A stretch of DNA of 64,000 nt from Peribolospora baueri (lineage: Eukaryota > Basidiomycota > Peribolosporomycetes > Peribolosporales > Peribolosporaceae). The stretch is from positions 1-64,000 of the forward strand of contig JAMDHS010000018.1 of NCBI GenBank assembly GCA_029717555.1. Reading direction: 5' to 3'. Of this stretch, positions 56,783 to 64,000 are shown in pieces. The translations under genes and the position numbers were made by a program. Every line of letters begins with the position of its first letter. The stretch's first letter is position 1. Below the pieces are notes generated by a model. It saw nothing but the letters and a program-made list of their open reading frames with translations. It was not told the origin of the DNA and ran no database searches.

Positions 56783-59236
56783 CTAGTTCACGTGGACGGC
56801 CTTGACCTGGGTGTATTCCTTGACGGCGTCCACGCCTGAAGACGCCGAGGAATAAGTGAACGTTTAGTCTTTCGCTCTCGCAGGAAGAAGAACCTCGCCT
56901 CCAGTCGATCGATCCCGCCGCTCCCAACGCTCGTCCGCTCACCGAGCTCTCGACCGATGCCGCTCTGCTTGAACCCGCCAAAGGGGACGGCGTTGCTGAG
57001 CATGGCGTACTGGTTGATCCACACCGTACCCGCCTCGATGGCCGACGAGAGACGCATGGCCTCCTGGAGGTCGTTGGAGAAGATGCCCGCGGCAAGGCCG
57101 TAGGACGTGTCGTTCGCCAACTCGATCACCTCTTCTTCCGTGTCGAACTTGGCTGTACGGGCGGGGACGCATCATGACGTAGGCATGCGATGCGGGACCG
57201 TTGTCGTTAAGCGGAGCCATCTCGCGCGACCTGACAGAATGCAGAGCGAGCGGCCGATGGAGGCGCGCTTACGACGACGGACTCACCGATGGCGAGGACA
57301 GGACCGAAAATCTCCTCGTCCACAATCCTCATGCCCTTCTTGCACCCGCTGAAGATGGTCGGCTCGACAAAGTACCCCTCCTTGAGGCCTTCCGGCCCTT
57401 TGTTCCACCTCTTCCCTCCCAGCTCTAGCTTGGCCCCCTGCCTCTTTCCCTCCTCTATGTATCCCAACACCTTGTCCATCTGGGTCTGGGAAATCTGAGG
57501 CCCCTGGAAGGTGGAGGAGTCAAAGGGATCTCCGACGACGTGCTGCTGCGCTACCTTGACCAGCTCGGAGACGAAGCGGTCGTGAATCGAAGCGTGGACG
57601 TAGAGCCGCGATCCGGCGGTGCAGTCTTGGCCCATATTGAAAAAGATGCCCATCGCCGTCCAGCGGAGGGTCTGTTCGATGTCGGCGCTCTTGCAGACGA
57701 TCACGGGTGACTGGAGAGAGGGAGAGCACGGACGAGACAATACATGTATAGCGAAAGGCCACGCAAAAACCGGTAATCCGTTCATTTGTCACTCTCAGAT
57801 CTCGAGGGAGCTCCCCGACCGCCAAGCGAGCACGACCTTGACCGTTATCTGCCAACACCGCTCACCTTTCCACCCAGCTCGAGCGTGCACTTCTTCAAGT
57901 TGCTCTTGGCAGCGGCCTCCATGACCCTTCTCCCCGTTACTGTGGATCCCGTGAAGGCCACCTTGTCAATCTTCATGTGCGACGCGATAGCGTGACCCAC
58001 GTCCGGACCGTAGCCGTTCACGATGGAGATGACGCCCGGCGGGAAGCTGGGCGATGGAAGACGAAAAAAGCGGGAAAAATGCGTGGTCAGGGGGCGGAAT
58101 GCGGTCGACTGGGCTTTTCCTTCGTCCTAATCCATGATTGCTCACCCAGCCTTGACGGACAGCTCCGCGACTTTCTACGAGAATTATGAGAAAGAGAATT
58201 TCGTTTCAGACCTTCAGATGCCACCAAACCGTCAAGACAGATGGACGAGGACTTAACCATCGCGCTCAAGGGCGTCTGTTCGGCCGGCTTGAGAATGATC
58301 GTGTTTCCCGCGCAGAGAGCCGGGGCGACCTTCCAAGCGAACACTGACAGTTTGAGCAGAAAGAAAAGAGAGTATGAAGTAGTGGGATGGAGATGGATTG
58401 AGTAAGGGTTCATCCGGGTCAAGCCACAGAGGACAGGCGCGCACTCAAGATAGGGTAGTTCCTGGAGATGGTTACGAGGACATGGTACGCGTCAGCCGGT
58501 TTCCAAACGCCACAATTTGTACTTCTCCTGAGACACACCAGGGAATGATCTGTCCGCAGACTCCGAGAGGCTCGAGCCTGGTGAAAGCGAACTTGACGCC
58601 TTCCCCTTGCTCGATGGTCTTCCCTTCGATCTGAGCCGTAAACAAAAGATTGGACGGACTTAGATGCCGTCGCCTTATCTCCCTCATGGGAAGAGATGAA
58701 GGGAGACGAATCTGAGAAGATAGGTTTGCGCACCTTGTCGGCCAAACCCGCATAGTATCGAAGACAGCCGACACTGTCGGCGACGTCAAAGTCCCTCGCT
58801 AGGGCCACAGCTTTCCCTCCATCCAAACTCTCGATTTCCGCCAGCACCTGGGCGTTCTCCTCAATTAGATTGGCCCACTTGAAAAGCAAAGAGGCGCGCT
58901 GAGACGGCGTTGACTTCTTTCCCCAAACGGTCTTGTACGCCTTGCGAGACGCTTCGACAGCGAGGTCGACGTCAGCGGCCGTGCCAAGTGCTAGCGTACA
59001 GAGTGGTTTGGCGGTAGCTGGATTGATCGTCCTAAGTGAGGTCAGAAGCGGGAGCCGACGAACCGCCGTTAGCTATGAAAAAAGCATAAATGAGCTGGCG
59101 GAACTGGTACAACTCACTCGAACGTGCCCTTGTTGACGGCCGGACGGAATTGGTTGTCGATAAAGATACCGGTGGGCACAACGATGTCGCGCCCGCTGGG
59201 GGACCGGAGGGTGGTCTGGACATCATGACTAGCCAT
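56783..59236 (-). CDS. NAD(P)-dependent aldehyde dehydrogenase (ALDH superfamily)
   Basis: Oxidises aldehydes to acids with NAD(P). About ten exons; the first is 59236-59118 and the second begins where [13 protein letters not shown] is restored. Blocks in order: [86 protein letters not shown], the catalytic Glu in [15 protein letters not shown], the catalytic Cys in [57 protein letters not shown], and the end [15 protein letters not shown] rather than GQTC fits the ALDH1/2-like group of fungal cytosolic enzymes, not typical succinate-semialdehyde dehydrogenase. No mitochondrial presequence is evident. It is divergent from the APC permease, starting 533 nt away. The substrate remains open: acetaldehyde, aminoaldehydes or aromatic aldehydes. 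Confidence 0.95.
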
Positions 59237-59769
59237 GTCTGAAACAATGTAAGGATCTCTGGAAAGTATCCAAGCACAATATGGGCGACAGTGGAAGGTC
59301 GATGGGAAGAAGAACCAGCGGGAGGGGGGGGGTCTGGGGATTAGTTAATAAGGGTCTTACGAATATTGCCGCCTGCCCCGCGCCGGCAATCTACTGCGGC
59401 GCTGTGTTATCGCACTATCAGACGGATCCCTTATCTTGCCTTTTCTTATCCATCCGGCGGCTAAATGACGCTCAACAGGCGATCGTCGGCCAAGACGAAG
59501 GACAGGCAGACGAAACTCGACAATCACAGACCCATGGCCCAGTGCCGTCCTGACAAAAACGCACGCTCCTATCGCAGTACTGCAGACGTCAATCTATACT
59601 GGGCTTCCCCTCGTCCACCTCCGTGCGTGCCCGGTGCGCTGACCTGACGTTCTCAACGCGTGGCCGGCCCCCTCAAGCTCGACCTCAGTTAGGCGAGCAA
59701 AGCCTCTCAGCCTGGTATCTCTCGTTCTTCTCCTCTCCTCATTCAGCGCCTATCTTATTGTTGATAACT
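59237..59769. promoter_or_regulatory. Shared promoter of aldehyde dehydrogenase and permease, with GATA motifs
   Basis: 533 nt between two divergent starts. GATA-factor-type motifs occur as CTTATC at 59430-59435 and 59445-59450, TTATC at 59407-59411, and GATAA at 59763-59767. Fungal GATA factors (AreA/Nit2/Gat1) often control amino-acid and GABA uptake. Binding is inferred only. Confidence 0.45.
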
Positions 59770-62700
59770 ATGACGGCCCAAGTCATCACACGAGTCGTCA
59801 GCGCTGGCAGTGGAGAAGCAGCAGCACCAAGGACCACCCTTGATTCCACCCCAGCCGGCGCACCGGGCCAATTGACAGTCACGCTCTCTAAGAGCCAGGT
59901 TGAGAAGGCCGACGTGGAGCTACTCGCCAGTCTGGGATACAAGCAGGAGTTCAAAAGGGTTTTCACCAAGCTCGAGGTGGGTCCAGGACGCAATGTGTCA
60001 ATACGTGACCCGTCGTGGGCGTGGCGCGACCTTATCCGGCTTGTCTAGCTGGCTCAAGAACCTATCCTGGTCGCCGATCTCACTCGCTCTTCCCTCCTCA
60101 TGCCGTCTTCCACTATTTTGCTATGCTCCCACCTCACAGGTCTTTGCCATCGCCTTCAACATCATGGGCGTCCTTCCCTCCATCGCGTCCACCCTCATCT
60201 ATGCTCTTCCTAGCGGAGGGCCCATATCGGTTGTATGGGGATGGGTCCGTCGGTTTTCGTCCGGTCCTACGTCCAACTCTCCTAATTTTGCTCTGATAGC
60301 GCCCTCTTGTCCTCGCCCTCGCTCTCTCGTCAGGCCGTTGCTTTCACTCTGATCGTCGTCATAGGTCTGGCTTTGGGAGACCTCGGGTCAGCCATGCGTG
60401 AGTCCGTCCACACCTCATATTCTCTTCCAAGCTCCCTTGATCTCTTCGCTCACTGCAACGTAGCCAATTCTCTTCCATATACTTACCTACTGTTTTGCAG
60501 CGACCTCAGGAGGTCTATACTATTGGACCTTCGTCCTCTCCTCCGAGCGCAGCCGCCGTGTCCTCTGCTGGGTCGTCGGGTACGCCAACACGCTTGCCTC
60601 CGTCGCCTCCGTCGCCTCTATTGACTGGGCCGCCGCGCAGATGAGTGAGTCTATCCCTATATTGTCAGCCTCACACTGTGGGTTGTTGGACAACTTTGTA
60701 AGCTTTCTGATTTCGAATTGAACCTACTGCCGTCTCTGCGCTTCCTCGTCTACTATCGTTCCCGACCCCAGTCATGGCGGCAGTTTCAATTGCTTCGGAC
60801 GGCTCCTTCTCTCCCACCAACCCACAGACGTTCGGCGTCGTTTGTGGTGAGCGTCACCTACTGTAACCCAGTCGACCATGTAGGTATTGTTCACATCCGT
60901 CCTCGGTCCGTACGCCATTCCAATCCCACCAGCCATCCTGCTAGTCCATGCCATTATCACCTCTAATGGTACGCGCACCCTAGCGCGCCTCCAAAACATC
61001 TACACCGTTATATGTGCTGCCCTCGCTCTTGCCACCATCATCGCTTTGTCCGTCTACACCCCAAAGGGGTACAAGAACGACGCAAGTTATGCCCTCGGAG
61101 GATGGGAGAACGGTGAGCAAGGACGCTTCTCCGGTGCGATTCTGGTCGCGGATCTCTGGCGTCCGCGTTTGCGGGTCGTCGTCGGATCGGAACAGCCTCA
61201 ATGGTTGAGTAGCTCGCTCACGCCTTCCTTCTTTATGCGAAACCGTAGACTCTGGTTGGAATAACGGAGTGGCTTTCTTCCTCGCCATGTTGATGCCCGT
61301 ATGGACCATTGGTGGGTTGCACCATGGGTCGTTCAAATGCTTCTCCCCCTCTAGACATCACCGCCAATGGAAAAAAAGCACTTACCACCTTCTGTATGTT
61401 TGTATGGTTGCAAAACGATGTAGCTATGTATGACAGGTACGTCCGCCAGAGCTGTAGACAGGAAGTTGGCTCCCGGCCCTCTACCGACCCAACTCCCATC
61501 CATCCCACTCAAACCAGCTGCGTCCATATCTCCGAGGAAGCGAGCAATGCTGCCACCGGTGAGCGTGCTCGCCCATTTCTCTCCTTCTTTCCCAGACGAT
61601 CCCTGACTTCCCTTACGCTGGTTTCGTTCTGGAAGCCGTACCCCTCGGTATCGTCAGCTCCATCGTCGCAGCTGGCCTTCTCGGTTTCGGCATTTGCATC
61701 GCTATCACCTTCAACATGGGGTGAGTGCGAACGTCCATCGTTCTCGCTCAAAAGAAGGCTATTCTTACTGGACGGCCCCGTCACGAACGGACGACTCTGC
61801 GGCCCCCCTTCGCTTGTCCTCACCTCATCCTTGCGGGTCAGAACCGACATCGACTCAATCGTGAATGCGCCATCTGGCCAGCCTATGGCGACGATATATC
61901 TGAACAGCCTCGGCAAGACAGGTTGTCTCATCATCTGGTCTTTTGTGATCATCGTCCAGGTGCGCTCTGATCTCTTACCAGCCAGCACGAATTAAAATGA
62001 CAGTTCAATTGAGCGTTTGTATCTATCCGATTTTCCGGTCGGTCACACAGTTGATGATGGGAAGCTCCATGATGCTGGCGTCAAGTCGGCAGATCTTCGC
62101 CTTCAGCCGAGACGGGGCTTTGCCGTTCTCTAAAGTGAGCGGGAAGAGGTCATTGCATCACAGCATGGCCTTCGCTCATCCGTCCATTGGCGCGCTTCAA
62201 TCATGAATTGCTGCGTTCTTCTGTTTGTCAGTGGCTCTATCGAATCCACCCCAGGACGCTCACGCCCATCAACACGGCCTGGTTCACGGCCATTATCGCC
62301 GGCCTGCTTTGTCTGCTTGGATTGGCCGGCACCGCGGCCATCTCCGCCGTCTTTTCTCTCTCTGGTGAGGCGCCCGGCATGGATAGATGACGCGCATACG
62401 TTCAAAGAATCCTTGTCTCTGACTCCATTCGTGCCATCTCATACGAACAAAACGTTCCTCGACAACAAGTCGTTGGCTCCTACATTGCCTACGCGATCCC
62501 CATCGGTGTCCGTCTGCTCAACCCGGCCAAGCTCCGGCCGGGGCCGTGGTACCTCGGCGACAGGTGGTCAATGGTGGTCGCTGTCGTCGCCGTCACTTTC
62601 ATGGCTTTCATGAGCGTCGTTGTCCTGTTCCCCAGTTCGCCTGATCCCGGGGCTGGTGATATGAGTGAGTGACGACGCTTTTCTGACGCAGTTAATGGTG

Positions 62701-63125
62701 AAGGGGTCCGCTCGTGGAGATAAAATATCAATAGCGTCGTTTCCTTCCGTCTCGTTCCCGCTTTCATCTTTTGCAGACTACGCCGTCGTTGTCACTGCCG
62801 GAGTCATGGGCTTTTCCCTTCTGGCGTTCTACTTCCCCAAGTGGGGAGGAAAGTACTGGTTCTCGTGAGTATTGCCCCGAGGTGTCCCGCTCCACCTAAA
62901 GTGTTTGTCTCCGGCTCCTTCGGCCACTCTGTGTGCTATCAGGGCTAATTTTACCGCTTTCCTTTCCTCCGAACCTCTTTCAGTGGACCTCTCATGACCG
63001 TGCACGACCCTCAGACACGCTCTCATCCCAACCTGGCGGAAGATGCAGGCAGCAGAGAGTTGGAAAAGGAAGTCCCTCAGCAGAATCTCAAGTCCGATCA
63101 CGACAAGTCTGGTGAAACCTCGTGA
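59770..63125 (+). CDS. APC-superfamily amino acid / GABA-type permease
   Basis: Plasma-membrane amine or amino acid carrier of the fungal GABA/choline permease group. Many short exons (about 13-14) from 59770 to the stop at 63125. The N-terminus LLASLGYKQEFKRVFTKLE joins VFAIAFNIMGVLPSIASTL and IYALPSGGPISVVWGW, the family start. Then come LGDLGSAMPTSGGLYYWTFVLSS, RRVLCWVVGYANTLASVASVASIDWAAA, ILLVHAIITSNGTRTLARLQN, a middle segment with EEASNAATAIPDFPYA, MLASSRQIFAFSRDGALPFSK, INTAWFTAIIAGLLCLLGLAG and a late GPWYLGDRW. The tail is hydrophilic (SRELEKEVPQQNLK). All helices appear present. A few exon borders between 61260 and 61560 were not fully resolved. Divergent from the aldehyde dehydrogenase. 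Confidence 0.88.
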
Positions 63126-64000
63126 ACGTTCCCCCCGCCCGGAAGTGGCTCTTTCGGACCCCAAGGGCTGTGCTGCCCCTTTCTGCATCTTTCCTTTCTT
63201 TCGGAGTGCCGTCCTCCTCTCCTTTCGACTTTACGATACCTTATTTGGCTCATTGTGAATTGACAATCATGAGGGGCACAACCCCCCATTGAGCGAGCGC
63301 TTTTCGGAGGCCACTGTGATAATCTTCTTTGAATTGCTCTTGCTCGCTGTTGATTTGGAGGCTCGTCTTGATGTTGCCTACTCTCTGTTTGGATTATGCA
63401 CAAAGGGGTCGTAGCTCTGTTTTCGTCCCTCACAGTTATCGTCTGGGTGTGTGGTTACCCTTTCACTCCTCAACGACAGCTCTACGTGGTTACCTCACGG
63501 TTCTGCTTGTTTCGCGTACCTTTTGTAGTGTGCGCTGTGCTTCGACGACAGGAGGAGAGCGGGACATCGTTGGCAGATCTGTCAGTTGACCTTTTCAGAT
63601 TCTGCTTTCTTTCTCGGTACGCGTCTTAACAGACCGCCTTTTCTTCGAACCGCCCTCTGTTCTCGCTTCTCCAGTTATTTCGAGGCGTCCATGGTGTCTG
63701 TGCTCGAGGACTTGCATCCCGCAGCGCTCGCTTGCCCACAATGACTATGCCAGCTACCGAGATGCGAATATATCATTCGTGATCTCGTAGTCTATTCTTG
63801 TCCCCTTGTAGCTCCCACTTCTGGTTCAGCCCGGTATCTCGCAGCTTCCTTTATCTACTCCACACCTTCAACGTATAAAAATCGATTTTGTGTCGCGTCT
63901 GGTCGTTTCTCTTGTTGTCAACCTTCTTCCCTTCTTTCAAACTCTTTTTTCCTTCACTAGGCGCATTCGGTCTCCAACCCGCACGCATCAACCCTCAATG
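63126..64000. other. Terminal intergenic region
   Basis: 3' region of the permease gene, then T/C-rich sequence to the window edge. No gene recognised. The last three bases form an ATG after a C/T-rich leader, which could be the start of the next gene, but nothing inside the window confirms it. Confidence 0.4.

Noticed and set aside
1-64000. Transposons, virus-like elements, CRISPR arrays
   Set aside because: No reverse transcriptase, transposase, integrase or capsid-like frame, no long terminal or inverted repeats, and no regular spacer-repeat array was seen by eye.

Overview
The window is nuclear DNA from a GC-rich, intron-rich fungus, most likely a basidiomycete. Almost every gene is cut by several short introns, mostly about 50-120 nt, with GTGAGT/GTGCGT-type donors and CAG/TAG acceptors. 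The gene set is eukaryotic and fungal: GSK3, PP2A-A, PP4R2, TFIIH Tfb4, Ctf8, Mic10, ASTRA Asa1, a Dal5-type permease and a GABA-permease-like carrier. High intron density with high GC points to a basidiomycetous yeast of the Pucciniomycotina type (for example Microbotryomycetes) rather than Ustilaginomycotina. That placement is inference. I reconstructed most exon borders by hand, from splice sites that keep frame and join conserved motifs.

Layout. 0.7-2.5 kb (+) GSK3 kinase; 3.7-5.2 kb (+) SNAPc SNAP43-like subunit; 5.4-6.3 kb (+) decayed methyltransferase-like gene; 6.6-7.2 kb (+) rhodanese/Cdc25-like protein; 7.7-10.3 kb (-) histidine acid phosphatase; 11.3-13.8 kb (-) PP2A scaffold subunit A; 15.0-16.3 kb (-) Ctf8; 17.1-17.9 kb (-) Mic10; 18.3-23.8 kb (+) phosphoinositide phospholipase C; 24.8-26.1 kb (+) phosphopantothenoylcysteine decarboxylase; 27.0-30.4 kb (+) GH47 alpha-mannosidase; 31.1-34.1 kb (-) NOG2 GTPase; 34.2-36.3 kb (+) PGS1; 36.5-37.4 kb (-) unknown secreted protein; 38.1-39.2 kb (-) SYS1; 39.7-41.5 kb (+) TFB4; 41.6-43.6 kb (-) ASA1; 43.8-45.1 kb (-) TPR protein with a 7-nt micro-exon; 46.1-49.0 kb (-) allantoate-permease-type MFS carrier; 50.4-52.9 kb (-) DHA1-like MFS carrier; 54.0-55.7 kb (+) PP4 regulatory subunit R2; 56.8-59.2 kb (-) aldehyde dehydrogenase; 59.8-63.1 kb (+) APC-superfamily permease.

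Most genes are unrelated housekeeping functions in signalling, trafficking, transcription, ribosome assembly, lipid and CoA synthesis, and mitochondrial architecture. Several lie head-to-head on short shared upstream regions (NOG2/PGS1, Mic10/PLC, SYS1/TFB4, aldehyde dehydrogenase/permease). The right third is richer in nutrient carriers. The aldehyde dehydrogenase and permease share a promoter region carrying several GATA-type motifs, which suggests, without proving, joint nitrogen control. I found no tRNA, rRNA, CRISPR array, transposon or virus-like element, and nothing that looks like a wholly new multi-gene system. The most unusual items are the micro-exon, the decayed methyltransferase, the inserts in GSK3, PLC and Ctf8, and the signal-less acid phosphatase with a C-terminal anchor.
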